Assembly (NCBI GenBank): GCA_964511265.1
Contig: CAZEES010000012.1
Coordinates: 1-33,098, forward strand
DNA length: 33,098 nt
Reading direction: 5' to 3'
Source of the DNA: Nitrosopelagicus sp964511265
Lineage (GTDB): Archaea; Thermoproteota; Nitrososphaeria; Nitrososphaerales; Nitrosopumilaceae
Shown: one piece after another, positions 6,738 through 16,269 of the stretch
Numbering within the stretch: the first letter of the stretch is position 1
Layout: each line of letters begins with the position of its first letter
Notes under the pieces: model-generated
What the model saw: only the letters and a program-made list of their open reading frames with translations
Told to the model about the DNA's origin: nothing
Database searches by the model: none
Made by a program: the position numbers and the translations under genes

Positions 6738-7832
6738 CTAAGAAGTCAGTTTTTTAACAAATTCATCATACTCGGATTGTTTCATGGGACTTTTTTTCAT
6801 CACTTGTAAATTTTCATCTACGTGTTGATCAGATTTCTGCCCAATCAGTGGAGAGAGAACACCAGGAGTTGAACGGATGAATTGTAACAGACCAACGGAA
6901 GGAGATGATTGTGCAAAAAGAGGTTTTGATTTTGCCCATTCCAATAATTTACCTTGCATTAAAGGAACACTTGTAAATACACCTATTCCCAATTCTAGAG
7001 CCGAGTCTAAGATTGATTTTTGTTTATCATTTACTGTTTGATTTTTTAGCATCATCGCTTGATCAAAATGCAAATTAAAAGGAAGTTGTATGAATCTAAA
7101 ACCATGATCATTACCACCTATATCTCGTGCAATTGTTACAACATCTTCTAATGATAAGAACATTGTATTATCAGAAGTTGCTCTAAAACATTCCCAAGTC
7201 GCCATCCCATAGAATCTAATTTTTCCTTCTTTTCTTTTGCTTTCATAAAATTCAAAAACTTTTTTCAAGTTTTCCAGAAAATCAGATTTAGACATTTCAG
7301 GGTGACCTTCTACAGCATTATGAAGATACATCAAATCAATACACTCCAAACCAAGATTGTTCAAACTCCTTTCAAGTTGATCCTCCAAGTATGGAATAGT
7401 CATGCAATGATATCCAGATGAAATATCACCTTCCTTGACAATTCCAGATTGGCCAAATTCCCTCATCACATACTGCATAAAATCTTCTTGAATATCTCCA
7501 TCATTAGTCACATAACCATTTTTTGTGCAGATGAATACTTGTTCTCTTTTTATCAGATTTTCACTAATTAATTCAGATAATGCCTTTCCAATACTTCGCT
7601 CAGATTTTTGTGCACGATAATTTATTGCAGTGTCAATTACATTTACACCAGATAAAATTGATTTTTTTACTGCTTCAGTTACCATTTCATCAGTTTTAGA
7701 ATCTGGTTCACCAAGATAGGTTCCAATGCCCACATTTGACAGATGTAAATTTTGAACTGAATTGTAATTTTCAGTAAGAAATTTTTCAGAGAAATTTTTT
7801 GTTTCTTCAGATGTTGCAAAACCACTAATCAT
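6738..7832 (-). CDS. Aldo/keto reductase family oxidoreductase
   Basis: The 364-residue protein has the AKR TIM-barrel pattern and the full catalytic tetrad: Asp67 and Tyr72 in IDTAINY, Lys104 in CTKNG and His171 in YLHN. The late segment SPLIGQKSDQHVDENL corresponds to the NADP-binding end of the family. Substrate cannot be told from sequence. An extra stretch between Lys104 and His171 (about 110-150) makes it slightly longer than typical 300-330-aa members. It lies 40 nt downstream of ubiA on the same strand, so co-transcription is possible. Confidence 0.9.
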   Translation of the reverse strand: MISGFATSEETKNFSEKFLTENYNSVQNLHLSNVGIGTYLGEPDSKTDEMVTEAVKKSILSGVNVIDTAINYRAQKSERSIGKALSELISENLIKREQVFICTKNGYVTNDGDIQEDFMQYVMREFGQSGIVKEGDISSGYHCMTIPYLEDQLERSLNNLGLECIDLMYLHNAVEGHPEMSKSDFLENLKKVFEFYESKRKEGKIRFYGMATWECFRATSDNTMFLSLEDVVTIARDIGGNDHGFRFIQLPFNLHFDQAMMLKNQTVNDKQKSILDSALELGIGVFTSVPLMQGKLLEWAKSKPLFAQSSPSVGLLQFIRSTPGVLSPLIGQKSDQHVDENLQVMKKSPMKQSEYDEFVKKLTS

Positions 7833-7872
7833 AGATCAGGGTCAAACCAAACTGTATTTCTATGTATGTTGT

Positions 7873-8754
7873 TCACTGAATCAAAAACCCTACAACAAAT
7901 AAAGCCCCTGCAATTCTACTGAACGTCAGTGTCGACTTCATTGCTGGAATGATCTTATCTTCGTCAGAAATTGACGACTTTAGTTTTCTTATGGAAGTTA
8001 TTGCCACAGGTATTGCTGCAAGCGAGATTAAACAAAAAACTGGAATTATCGACATTGCAACACATCCAATAATTATTCCATATGATATGATTAGAAAGAT
8101 GTAGAAAATTGATGTTGCCTTTTGGCGCCCGAACAGAATTACTAGCGTTCGCCGACCTTTTTCCTTGTCGGCATCGTGATCAGGAAATGATGCAACAAAC
8201 AAAACCAGTGACGACAGAGCCCCCACAACTATCCCACTGAGTACAACAACGTCAGTGAGTTCAGAGTTTTGTATGTAGTATGTTCCCATTACAATCAAGG
8301 TTCCTTTTACCGCAACAAAGACTTCAGCCAGACCCCAGTTGACAATTTTGGTAGAGTAGAAATAGATTGACATTATCGCAAATGCAAGGATTACGCCAAT
8401 CACAACACCATGCAAGACGACAAAGTAGCCACCTATCAGACCGCCTATTACTAAAAATAAAATTCCAGCATTGTAAACGCTTTTTGGTTTTAACAGTCCT
8501 TCTGGAAGTACACCCGTACCACCACTCATTGGAGTTCGTTTAGTCTTTGTATCTATCCCACGCTTAAAATCCCAATAATCATTTAGAAGGTCAACGCTTG
8601 CGTGTAATGCTATAACACCAGCCATTGTAAGTGCAGCCTGAAATATGTCTATAGTGCCAGAATGCCACCAAGTTACAGACAGACCTAAAGAAACTGCTAT
8701 CACGGATGCAAGAAGAAATCGTATTCTAATTGCCCGTAGCCAATAACTTAGCAT
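7873..8754 (-). CDS. UbiA-family prenyltransferase (MenA-like)
   Basis: This integral membrane enzyme transfers a prenyl chain to an aromatic or related acceptor. The two Asp-rich motifs are present: NDYWD (58-62, in DLLNDYWDFKRGID) and DHDAD (192-196), with about eight hydrophobic membrane spans. GTGVLPEGLL after the first motif resembles 1,4-dihydroxy-2-naphthoate prenyltransferases, so a role in making the menaquinones known from ammonia-oxidising archaea is a reasonable inference; other UbiA substrates such as archaeal lipids or heme are not excluded. The ATG overlaps the stop of the DUF2203 gene by one base, indicating an operon. Confidence 0.87.
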   Translation of the reverse strand: MLSYWLRAIRIRFLLASVIAVSLGLSVTWWHSGTIDIFQAALTMAGVIALHASVDLLNDYWDFKRGIDTKTKRTPMSGGTGVLPEGLLKPKSVYNAGILFLVIGGLIGGYFVVLHGVVIGVILAFAIMSIYFYSTKIVNWGLAEVFVAVKGTLIVMGTYYIQNSELTDVVVLSGIVVGALSSLVLFVASFPDHDADKEKGRRTLVILFGRQKATSIFYIFLIISYGIIIGCVAMSIIPVFCLISLAAIPVAITSIRKLKSSISDEDKIIPAMKSTLTFSRIAGALFVVGFLIQ

Positions 8755-9158
8755 TAGACTAACGACTCATCACTGACAGTTATTGGTTTTCTTCCATTGA
8801 ATCCAGAATCTTTTTCATGCCAAAATTTTATCTCTGTTTCACCTTCTTTCCAACAGAGCCATACTTCTTGATCAAATCTTTTTGAAGGGAAATCTAGGAG
8901 ACCTTGATCTAATCCTTTCATAACAACTCCAGTTTCTTCTAGTTCTTGAATAGTTTTATAAAATTTTGATAATTCCTCATTTAGTTTTTGTTTTAAGACG
9001 ACATACTGTTCAAATGTGTTTGTGTCAGACAATGTAATTTGAAGCTGCTGTTCTGCTTTAACCACTTCATTTTTTTGTTTTTTAATATTTTCATATTTTT
9101 GTATGACAAGAGGCAATACCTCATTAGCAGTTTGTACTGTAAAATATTTGAACAACAA
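8754..9158 (-). CDS. DUF2203 family protein
   Basis: The 134-aa protein fits DUF2203 (COG4911): an N-terminal FTVQTANEVLPLV helix start, a long helical hairpin or coiled coil (about 20-80), then the diagnostic C-terminus GLLDFPSKR, VWLCWKEGE and KFWHEKDSGFNGRKPI. Biochemical function is unknown. TATA-like ttttaattaaa on the minus strand (about 9178-9188) is at the leaderless distance from the ATG at 9158. Its TAA overlaps the ubiA start by one base, so the two are probably translated from one mRNA. Confidence 0.9.
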   Translation of the reverse strand: MLFKYFTVQTANEVLPLVIQKYENIKKQKNEVVKAEQQLQITLSDTNTFEQYVVLKQKLNEELSKFYKTIQELEETGVVMKGLDQGLLDFPSKRFDQEVWLCWKEGETEIKFWHEKDSGFNGRKPITVSDESLV

Positions 9159-9232
9159 TCAGATGATTGAATTGTTTAATTAAAAGATATCTTGATGCAA
9201 TTACTTATTTATCCAAAAATAATGAGAAATGT

Positions 9233-9520
9233 ATGAGTGCCGAAGAGCAATTACAAAAAATGGTAGACCAAACAATTGAGATGGCCCTCATGAATGTAGA
9301 GGCGTATTATAAAGAAATTGAAACTAGCAATGAAATATTAAAAATTAATGACCCAAAAGAATTTGTTTTTGGATTAATCATGGGACAGATTTTGGGACTT
9401 GGAGTAGCTGCACTTGCACAAATGAAAGGTGGAAATCCTACTCCACAAGATCAAATGAAAGTAAGAGATATGGCTTACAAACGCGTACCACAAATTAGGG
9501 AGAGGATTTTTGAGAAATAA
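9233..9520 (+). CDS. Thaumarchaeal hypothetical protein (95 aa)
   Basis: I place the start at ATG 9233 (MSAEEQLQKMVDQ) rather than at 9167, because cttattta (9203-9210) is a TATA at the leaderless distance from 9233 and the upstream 22 residues lie in the promoter region. The product is mostly helical, with a short hydrophobic Gly-rich stretch (FVFGLIMGQILGLGVAALAQM) that may be a buried helix or weak membrane contact. No family recognised. The stop is immediately followed by a scaffold gap. Confidence 0.75.
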   Translation: MSAEEQLQKMVDQTIEMALMNVEAYYKEIETSNEILKINDPKEFVFGLIMGQILGLGVAALAQMKGGNPTPQDQMKVRDMAYKRVPQIRERIFEK

Positions 9521-9522
9521 TG

Positions 9523-9622
9523 NNNNNNNNNNNNNNNNNNNNNNNNNNNNNNNNNNNNNNNNNNNNNNNNNNNNNNNNNNNNNNNNNNNNNNNNNNNNNN
9601 NNNNNNNNNNNNNNNNNNNNNN
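9523..9622. other. Scaffold gap (100 N)
   Basis: Exactly 100 N, the usual placeholder for a gap of unknown size. Any gene between the 95-aa protein and the small protein at 9667 is unseen, and the adjacency of these two genes is not certain. Confidence 0.98.
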
Positions 9623-9666
9623 TTTTTTACTAAAATTATGAAATACAAGTTAGATTATACGTCATT

Positions 9667-9825
9667 ATGCCAGAAATGACAGTTTTCACTACAAAAGACA
9701 TCGAGAACATAATTTCATGGTTTGAGAGGATCTATAGTAGTGATGAAGAGATATCCGACTTTGAGCGTGAGACGTATCTCAAACTCGCAAAATATTTCAT
9801 TTTAGAAGAAAAAGCAATGTGTTAA
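9667..9825 (+). CDS. Small hypothetical protein (52 aa)
   Basis: ATG at 9667, TAA at 9823-9825. The acidic, predicted all-helical product begins MPEMTVFTTKDIENIISWFE and ends LEEKAMC. No motif recognised. It is complete on the gap side, because its ATG lies 45 nt after the N run, although an upstream in-frame extension into the gap is not excluded. Confidence 0.55.
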   Translation: MPEMTVFTTKDIENIISWFERIYSSDEEISDFERETYLKLAKYFILEEKAMC

Positions 9826-9848
9826 AACTTGCAAATTCTCTTTTTAAT

Positions 9849-10607
9849 TTATGGAAATGATTTGATCGTTTTTGCATAGCTAACAAATCGATGGTTTTGT
9901 GGGCGAACCATTTTTTGATTATATTTTGAGCAAGTCTTTCCTAATGCACCCTTATACCCAATAGGAGATTCAACCCATTTTTCATCATGAGCTGCTTTTA
10001 AGACATCGTCATAAGGACTGAAATAATTTGTAATTCGACTATTTACAATTTTTTGGAATTCGTTTCCATGTATTCTAACGGCTAATGAGTTTGCAGGTAT
10101 TGAAGCACCAAAGAAATGTACTGATTCGATTATTCCTTTGTTTTTTGGATTTTTTGCCAGAGATTGGACAGTAGATAGTATGACTTGGGCTCCAAGTGAA
10201 TGACCCATTAATCGAATTTTTATCAAAGGATTTTTTGATTTTAGATCTTTTATGAATTTTGAGAGATTTCGTCCATTCTTTTTTGCAATTAATACTCCAA
10301 CTTTCAATGCAGAAAGTGCAGTTGATTGGTATTGTACTCCTGCAGTGTTTGAATCATAGCTGTATCCAACAACATTATGCTTGTAATTCAATGATTTCAG
10401 ACGTTTTTCCGCAATTACATATTTTGCAAGAGCCCCAGATTTGTTATTTCTCAGGCCATGTATCATTATTACAATTTCAGATTTGTGAGAGATTTCTTCA
10501 AAGATTTTCTTTGGATATGTATCATAAGAAGTGTTTTTGAGGGTTATGCCACTTTTTAGATCATAGAATCCTCTAGTGGATATTTTTGGGAATATTTTTC
10601 TAGTCAT
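9849..10607 (-). CDS. Alpha/beta hydrolase family protein
   Basis: The 252-aa protein has the hydrolase-fold landmarks: an oxyanion strand IVIMIHGLR (45-53), the nucleophile elbow GHSLGA with Ser137, a probable acid at Asp200/201 (SPYDDVLK) and a C-terminal His239 (PQNHRF). The order and the region after the elbow resemble the DUF726/TMCO4-like lipase-related group more than microbial esterases, but no substrate can be named. No signal peptide is seen. Its ATG lies one base after the metG stop, so it is probably translated from the metG mRNA. Confidence 0.83.
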   Translation of the reverse strand: MTRKIFPKISTRGFYDLKSGITLKNTSYDTYPKKIFEEISHKSEIVIMIHGLRNNKSGALAKYVIAEKRLKSLNYKHNVVGYSYDSNTAGVQYQSTALSALKVGVLIAKKNGRNLSKFIKDLKSKNPLIKIRLMGHSLGAQVILSTVQSLAKNPKNKGIIESVHFFGASIPANSLAVRIHGNEFQKIVNSRITNYFSPYDDVLKAAHDEKWVESPIGYKGALGKTCSKYNQKMVRPQNHRFVSYAKTIKSFP

Positions 10608-10608
10608 T

Positions 10609-12258
10609 TCAGTTTCCTAATTTTGCCTTTTCTTTTTCTATTACTGAAGACTCTATTTTTGAAAACAATGGTTCAACAATTCCAATTTTATGTCCAGGTT
10701 TTAGAGAGAGGTTCGACATTTCACTCCAGTTCATATCAGAGACATTTCCAGACAATCCCAATTGATTCCATATTTTCTGAGAGGATTTTGGTAGAAATGA
10801 ATGCAAGCAAATTGCCAAAGAGCGTACTGCATTTACGGACAAATAGATACAGGCATTAGTTCCAGATTCTTTCTTCCAAGGTTCTTTATGTTGAAAATAC
10901 TGATTGAAATAAGCAGAGAATTCCATTAACTGTTTTAATGCACGATCAAGATGATTTTCTTGCATTAATTTTCCAACATCTTCAGCAAGGGATTTGATTT
11001 TTTTCTCAGATTCAGTATCTTTATCATCAAATGCTTCAGGTTCAGGCAATACACCATCAAAAGATTTGATAGTAAATCCTAATGCACGATTTATGAGATT
11101 TCCCAAGTTTCCAATCAATTCAGAGTTAATCTTAGTTGAAAACTGGTCCCAATCAAAATTTAGATCATCTTGAGAGTATGGATTTATCGAAATTAAATAG
11201 AACCTGAGATAGTCTGCAGGGAATACATCTAGAAAATCTTTTAGTCCAATGTACCAATTTCTACTCTTTGAAATTTTTTTACCCTCGAGTGTAAGATGGC
11301 CTCGAGTTGGTATGTAATCAGGTAACTTGTATTCTTTATCAATTCCTAATCTCATTGCAGGTAGAAACAAGTAATGATGATAAACAATATCTTTTCCAAT
11401 GAAATGATAGATGTCTGCATCATTCCAGAAAGTTTTTCCATCAATGTTTTTGTCATTTAGAAATTTTAGTGTAGACGAAATGTAAGCAAGGTGGTTATCA
11501 AACCAGCCATAGAATACAGTATCTTTCAATCCTTGAATTGGGATTGGTACGCCCCAAGAAATATCACGTGTGATATCCCAATCAACCAGTCCCTCTTTAA
11601 TCCAATTTTCAACATATTTTTTAACGTCCTTTTGCAAATGTGGAGAGGTAGTCAGATAATCTAGAAGGGATTCTGAAAAATTTTTTAATTTAAAGAAATA
11701 GTGATTTGTAGATTTTTTAACAGGGGTTTGACCGCAAATTGAGCAGTGAGGATTATCAATCTCCTCAGGGACACGTCCACATTTTTCACATAAATCAGAA
11801 TATTGATCTTCAGCGTTACAATAAGGGCAAGTTCCTTTTACAAATCTATCAGGAAGGAATTTTTGATCATTTTCACAGAAAAATTGTATGATTTCTTTCT
11901 CATAGATGTGGTTATTTTTCTGGAGTTTTTCAAATACTCCTTGGACAAAAGAGACGTTTTCATCAGAACTGGTTTTATAAAAAAAGTCGAATGCAATGTC
12001 AAATGCAGTAAAATCTTCATAATCACGCTTATTCCAATGTTCAACATATTCTTGAGGAGTTTGTCCTAATTTTTCAGATTGTATAAGAATAGGAGTTCCA
12101 AAATCATCAGATGCACAGATGTAATATGCTTCAACCCCATTTTGTTTTAAGAAACGTGTTGTTACATCTGCAGGAAGATATGTTGATGCGACATGACCAA
12201 GATGAATTTCACCATTAGAGTAGGGAAGTGCACTTGTGATTATTGCTTTTTTATTCAT
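10609..12258 (-). CDS. metG: Methionyl-tRNA synthetase
   Basis: Class I synthetase charging tRNA-Met. HLGH (19-22) is the HIGH motif and KKISKS (327-332) the KMSKS loop. A double zinc knuckle is present: Cys144/147 with Cys157/160, and Cys172/175 of the second. The 549-residue length ends after the anticodon-binding helical domain without the C-terminal EMAP-like tRNA-binding domain, which archaea often encode separately. ATG at 12258 has a TATA (plus taactattaa, about 12280-12289) at 26 nt. Divergent from SAH hydrolase, 68 bp apart, with separate TATA elements. Confidence 0.96.
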   Translation of the reverse strand: MNKKAIITSALPYSNGEIHLGHVASTYLPADVTTRFLKQNGVEAYYICASDDFGTPILIQSEKLGQTPQEYVEHWNKRDYEDFTAFDIAFDFFYKTSSDENVSFVQGVFEKLQKNNHIYEKEIIQFFCENDQKFLPDRFVKGTCPYCNAEDQYSDLCEKCGRVPEEIDNPHCSICGQTPVKKSTNHYFFKLKNFSESLLDYLTTSPHLQKDVKKYVENWIKEGLVDWDITRDISWGVPIPIQGLKDTVFYGWFDNHLAYISSTLKFLNDKNIDGKTFWNDADIYHFIGKDIVYHHYLFLPAMRLGIDKEYKLPDYIPTRGHLTLEGKKISKSRNWYIGLKDFLDVFPADYLRFYLISINPYSQDDLNFDWDQFSTKINSELIGNLGNLINRALGFTIKSFDGVLPEPEAFDDKDTESEKKIKSLAEDVGKLMQENHLDRALKQLMEFSAYFNQYFQHKEPWKKESGTNACIYLSVNAVRSLAICLHSFLPKSSQKIWNQLGLSGNVSDMNWSEMSNLSLKPGHKIGIVEPLFSKIESSVIEKEKAKLGN

Positions 12259-12326
12259 TTGTGATGAATTGGATTTTTTTAACTATTAAGGTATGGTTTT
12301 TAAAGAGATTGGGAATTTTGTGAAAT

Positions 12327-13565
12327 GTGAGTAAAGTCAAGAATCCAAAATTAGCAAAGCAAGGAAAGATCTCATATGAATGGGCTCGTACACATATGCA
12401 AATTTTAGACAATACATTAACTAGATTAAAAAAATCAAAGCCCCTTAAGGGAGTCACAATAGCATTTTGTCTTCACATTACAAAGGAGACATCAGTTTTA
12501 GTAATGGGTGCAAAGGAATTAGGTGCAAATGTCGCAGTGTGCGGGGGAAATCCATTAACAACACAAGATCATATTGCAGCATTTCTTGCTACACAAGGAA
12601 TTCACATTTACGCATGGAATGATCAGACAACAAAAGAATATGACTGGTGTATCGACCAAGTACTAAAACACAAACCAAGTTTAATTTGTGATGATGGAGC
12701 AGACATGAATGTCAAAGTTCATTTTGACAAGAGATTCAATTCACTAAAGGTTTTAGGTTCTACAGAAGAGACTACCGCAGGAGTTACAAGAGTTAGAGCA
12801 ATGGAGAAACAGAATAAACTGAGATATCCTGTAATCATTGTTAACGATGCAGATACAAAACATATGTTTGATAATAGATATGGAACAGGACAAAGTACAA
12901 TTGACGGCTATCTTAGAGCAATGGGTCTTTTGTTTACATCAAAGAAGATTGTAGTTGTAGGATATGGATGGGTAGGCAGAGGAGTTGCAGAAAGATCTAG
13001 AGGTATGGGAGGAAAAGTTATAGTTACAGAAGTTGATCCTGTAAAAGCACTTGAAGCACATATGGATGGATATGATGTAATGCCAATGTCACAAGCAGCA
13101 AAAATTGGACAGATTTTCATTACAGCAACAGGAATGACTAGCGTTATTAGAAAAGAACATCTACTTGCAATGAAAGACGGTGCAGTGGTTGGAAATGTAG
13201 GACATTTCGATGTAGAGATTGATACAAAATTCCTATTAGAAAAATCAAAATCAGTTAAAGAAGTAAGACCATCTCTAGATGAATGTATTTTAAGAAATGG
13301 AAAAAAGATTTACCTAATTGGTAAAGGTAGATTAGCAAATCTAGTAGCCGCGGAAGGTCATCCTCCAGAAGTCATGGCACAATCATTTTCAAACCAAATT
13401 TTATCATTATTGTATATTTTGAAAAATCATAAGAAAATGGGTAAAAAAACCATGGTGGTACCAAAAGAGATTGACCGACAAATTGCAGTAGATGCACTAA
13501 AAGCTATGAATGTAAAAATTGATAGTTGGACAAAAGAACAAAAGAAATACGCAGAAAGTTGGTAA
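12327..13565 (+). CDS. ahcY: Adenosylhomocysteinase (S-adenosyl-L-homocysteine hydrolase)
   Basis: Converts S-adenosylhomocysteine to adenosine and homocysteine, recycling the product of methylation. The 412-aa length and motifs match: LKGVTIAFCLHITKETSVL substrate-binding start, ICDDGADMN, an NAD-binding Rossmann loop VGYGWVGRG (about 211-219), ATGMTSVI, GNVGHFDVEID and a C-terminal region ending KYAESW. GTG at 12327 is preferred: a TATA (gtttttaaag, 12297-12306) lies about 26 nt upstream. It leads a plus-strand cluster with the Rieske protein, nadE and cysS. Confidence 0.96.
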   Translation: MSKVKNPKLAKQGKISYEWARTHMQILDNTLTRLKKSKPLKGVTIAFCLHITKETSVLVMGAKELGANVAVCGGNPLTTQDHIAAFLATQGIHIYAWNDQTTKEYDWCIDQVLKHKPSLICDDGADMNVKVHFDKRFNSLKVLGSTEETTAGVTRVRAMEKQNKLRYPVIIVNDADTKHMFDNRYGTGQSTIDGYLRAMGLLFTSKKIVVVGYGWVGRGVAERSRGMGGKVIVTEVDPVKALEAHMDGYDVMPMSQAAKIGQIFITATGMTSVIRKEHLLAMKDGAVVGNVGHFDVEIDTKFLLEKSKSVKEVRPSLDECILRNGKKIYLIGKGRLANLVAAEGHPPEVMAQSFSNQILSLLYILKNHKKMGKKTMVVPKEIDRQIAVDALKAMNVKIDSWTKEQKKYAESW

Positions 13566-13605
13566 CAAAATAACTAAATAAAGAACATTATTTCAAAATT
13601 ATCAG

Positions 13606-13911
13606 ATGGCATGGACTAAAGTTGCGGATAAGGGAGAAATTCAAACTGGAAAGAGTAAAGAGTTTGAATTAGATGGGAAAAAAATTGCCATTTTTAATCA
13701 AGATGGATATCACGCATTGGATGGAATATGTCAACATCAAGATGGCTCAATAGCTCCTGAAGGAAAGATTGAAGGCGACATAGTAGAATGTCCACTACAT
13801 TTTTGGCACTACAACATCAAAACAGGAGAATTAACCGACTATCTAAAAGGTGTCAAACTCAAAAAATACGAAGTAGATGTAAGAGATGACGGCATATACG
13901 TCGATGCATAG
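13606..13911 (+). CDS. Rieske [2Fe-2S] ferredoxin-like protein
   Basis: The 101-aa soluble protein is a single Rieske domain with Cys42-X-His44 (CQHQDG) and Cys62-X2-His65 (CPLHFWHY), separated as in the ferredoxin component of ring-hydroxylating oxygenases and the small subunit of nitrite reductases. It lacks a membrane anchor, so it is a cytosolic electron carrier rather than a bc1 subunit. The partner is not evident from neighbours. TATA actaaataaag (13572-13582) fits the ATG. The nadE gene follows after 15 nt. Confidence 0.92.
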   Translation: MAWTKVADKGEIQTGKSKEFELDGKKIAIFNQDGYHALDGICQHQDGSIAPEGKIEGDIVECPLHFWHYNIKTGELTDYLKGVKLKKYEVDVRDDGIYVDA

Positions 13912-13926
13912 TCTGATAGACTTTTT

Positions 13927-14733
13927 ATGAGATTATTTCAAGAGGAATCTGTGAATCAAGATATTCTACAAAAAATAAAAAATCAGGATTACAATTCAAT
14001 ATCAATTAGGATTCAAAATGGTCTGAAGCAAAAAATTGAAGAAAATAATGCAAAAGGCGTAATCCTTGGTTTAAGCGGCGGCATTGATTCTGCGGTTATT
14101 GCGTATCTATGCAATAATGCAATAAAAGACAAAACACTGGCAATTATAATGCCAGATTCAAAAGTGTCACCAGAATCAGAAACTAGTGATGCAATTAAGA
14201 TTGTAGACAAATTAGGTTTAGATTACAAATTACTAGATATCAATTCAATTCATAAAGAATTCAACATGGTTTTAGAACCAGAAGACAGAGCGTTAGGTAA
14301 TCTGAGAGCAAGAATTAGAATGAATATATTGTATTATTATGCAAATTTAAAAAATTTGATGGTATTGGGCTCGAGTGACAAAAGTGAATTCAACATAGGA
14401 TATTTTACAAAATTCGGAGATGGGGCAGCAGATTTACTGCCAATTGTCTCACTATACAAAACACAAGTAAGAGAAATTGCAAAGTATCTAGAGATTGATG
14501 AAGAAATTATTTCAAAGAAAAGTAGTCCGCATTTGTGGCCAAATCATGAAGCAGAACATGAGATTGGCGTAGAGTATGGAGAGATTGACGTAATACTATA
14601 TTGTATTTTAGAGTTGAAATTGCCTATTGAGGAGGTAATCAAAGTATCAGAGATTAGTGAAGAAAAAGTGCAGAAAATCTACCAACTGTACAAAAAAAGC
14701 AGACACAAACGAATAACAGCTGAGATACTTTAG
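13927..14733 (+). CDS. nadE: NAD+ synthase, ammonia-dependent
   Basis: Amidates nicotinic acid adenine dinucleotide to NAD. The PP-loop GLSGGIDS has Ser50-Ser55, and GSSDKSE, KFGDGAADLLPI and SSPHLWPN-HEAEHEIG mark the family. At 268 aa there is no N-terminal glutaminase, so ammonia is used directly. The start is ambiguous: ATG 13927 (MRLFQEE) or GTG 13951 (MNQDILQ), the latter with an AGAGG Shine-Dalgarno-like sequence 5 nt upstream (13941-13945). It is embedded between the Rieske gene (15 nt) and cysS (8 nt), so probably one operon. Confidence 0.95.
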   Translation: MRLFQEESVNQDILQKIKNQDYNSISIRIQNGLKQKIEENNAKGVILGLSGGIDSAVIAYLCNNAIKDKTLAIIMPDSKVSPESETSDAIKIVDKLGLDYKLLDINSIHKEFNMVLEPEDRALGNLRARIRMNILYYYANLKNLMVLGSSDKSEFNIGYFTKFGDGAADLLPIVSLYKTQVREIAKYLEIDEEIISKKSSPHLWPNHEAEHEIGVEYGEIDVILYCILELKLPIEEVIKVSEISEEKVQKIYQLYKKSRHKRITAEIL

Positions 14734-14741
14734 AAAGACAG

Positions 14742-16142
14742 ATGAGTCAAATTAGAATTCTCGATACACTAACAAATACAAAGAAAGAATTAGAATTCTC
14801 AGAAAAAGTAAGGATTTATCTCTGTGGAGTAACAGTTTACGACCAATCCCATATAGGACATGCAAGAACCATCATAGTTTTTGATACGCTTAGAAGATTT
14901 CTTGAAGCAAATAACATAACAGTAGAATTTATTCAAAATTTTACAGATGTCGATGATAAGATTATCAATAGAGCAAAGGAGCAAGGTGAATCTGCAAAAG
15001 GCGTTTCAACCAAGTACATTCAGATGTATTTTGAGGATTCAGATAGATTAAACATCAAAAGAGCGACGAATTATCCTCAAGCTACAGAACATATTGGAGA
15101 TATGATAGATTTAATCCAAAAATTAGTAGAAGAAGAATCTGCATATATATCAAAAAATGGGGTGTATTTTCGTGTATCAAAATTTTCAGACTATGGCAAA
15201 CTATCAAAAAAGAAAACAGAAGATCTAGAAAGTGGCGCAAGAATTCAAGTTGATGAATCAAAAGAGAGTCCACTCGACTTTGCATTATGGAAGTTTTCTG
15301 ATGACCAACCATGTTGGGAAAGCCCATGGGGGAAAGGAAGACCGGGATGGCACATAGAATGTTCAGCAATGAGTATCAAATATCTGGGCAAAAATTTTGA
15401 GATACATGGAGGAGGGCGTGATTTAATTTTCCCACATCACGAAAATGAGATTGCACAATCAGAATCATTTACCAATGAACAATTTGCAAAAATCTGGATG
15501 CATGCAGGGATGATTACCATTAATGGAGAGAAAATGTCAAAATCAGTGGGCAATGTAAAAACAATTAGTCATGTACTTGATTCATGGGGCGCGAATGTAG
15601 CAAGATTGTTCTGCTTATCAGGACATTATTCAAAACCAATTGATTATACTGAAGAACTATTAAAAGAGAATTTAATCAGATTACGACAAATTGAAACATG
15701 TTATTATGAATTGAGGTTAGCAGAAGAGGTAGAAAATTCAGAAGATGTTTCATCACTACTAAATGAATCGAGAGAAAAATTTGATGATGCATTAAATGAT
15801 GATTTTAATACGTCATTAGGATTGTCTGTATTTTTTAATATGATAAAAATACTCAACAGTTTAGCGGCAGAAGAAAAAATTACTAGAGATATATCGGAAC
15901 AAGCACTCCCAGTTTTAGAGTACATGCTTAATGTGTTGGGATTAAAAGTTCAAACAGTTTCAGATGATGAAATAAAATCTGTATTTGATATGATCAACAA
16001 GAGAGAAAGTCTTAGAGAAGAGAAACAATTTGATGATGCAGACAAAATTCGAGACCAGATTGCAAATATGGGGATATCACTCATTGATCATAAGAATAAA
16101 ACTCTGTGGATGAAGAAAGAAGCAATCAAAGCAGAAAAATAA
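14742..16142 (+). CDS. cysS: Cysteinyl-tRNA synthetase
   Basis: Charges tRNA-Cys. The HIGH motif is SHIGH (36-40) next to the zinc ligand Cys28, and KMSKS is intact at 264-268. WHIECSAMS and HHENEIAQSE supply the other zinc and active-site residues. The 466-residue length is standard, with a C-terminal DALR-type helical domain. The ATG is 8 nt after the nadE stop. Having a conventional CysRS means this archaeon need not use the Sep-tRNA route found in some methanogens. Confidence 0.96.
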   Translation: MSQIRILDTLTNTKKELEFSEKVRIYLCGVTVYDQSHIGHARTIIVFDTLRRFLEANNITVEFIQNFTDVDDKIINRAKEQGESAKGVSTKYIQMYFEDSDRLNIKRATNYPQATEHIGDMIDLIQKLVEEESAYISKNGVYFRVSKFSDYGKLSKKKTEDLESGARIQVDESKESPLDFALWKFSDDQPCWESPWGKGRPGWHIECSAMSIKYLGKNFEIHGGGRDLIFPHHENEIAQSESFTNEQFAKIWMHAGMITINGEKMSKSVGNVKTISHVLDSWGANVARLFCLSGHYSKPIDYTEELLKENLIRLRQIETCYYELRLAEEVENSEDVSSLLNESREKFDDALNDDFNTSLGLSVFFNMIKILNSLAAEEKITRDISEQALPVLEYMLNVLGLKVQTVSDDEIKSVFDMINKRESLREEKQFDDADKIRDQIANMGISLIDHKNKTLWMKKEAIKAEK

Positions 16143-16269
16143 TACTAGAACAATTCCTCGATCATATTTATTAATGATTTTCACGTAGTAGATTTCCATT
16201 AGTGAGAAATGCCGTTTTTTGGCAAAAATTGAGATGGGCCTTTTTTGTCCTCTCTTCTTTACTAGTGGG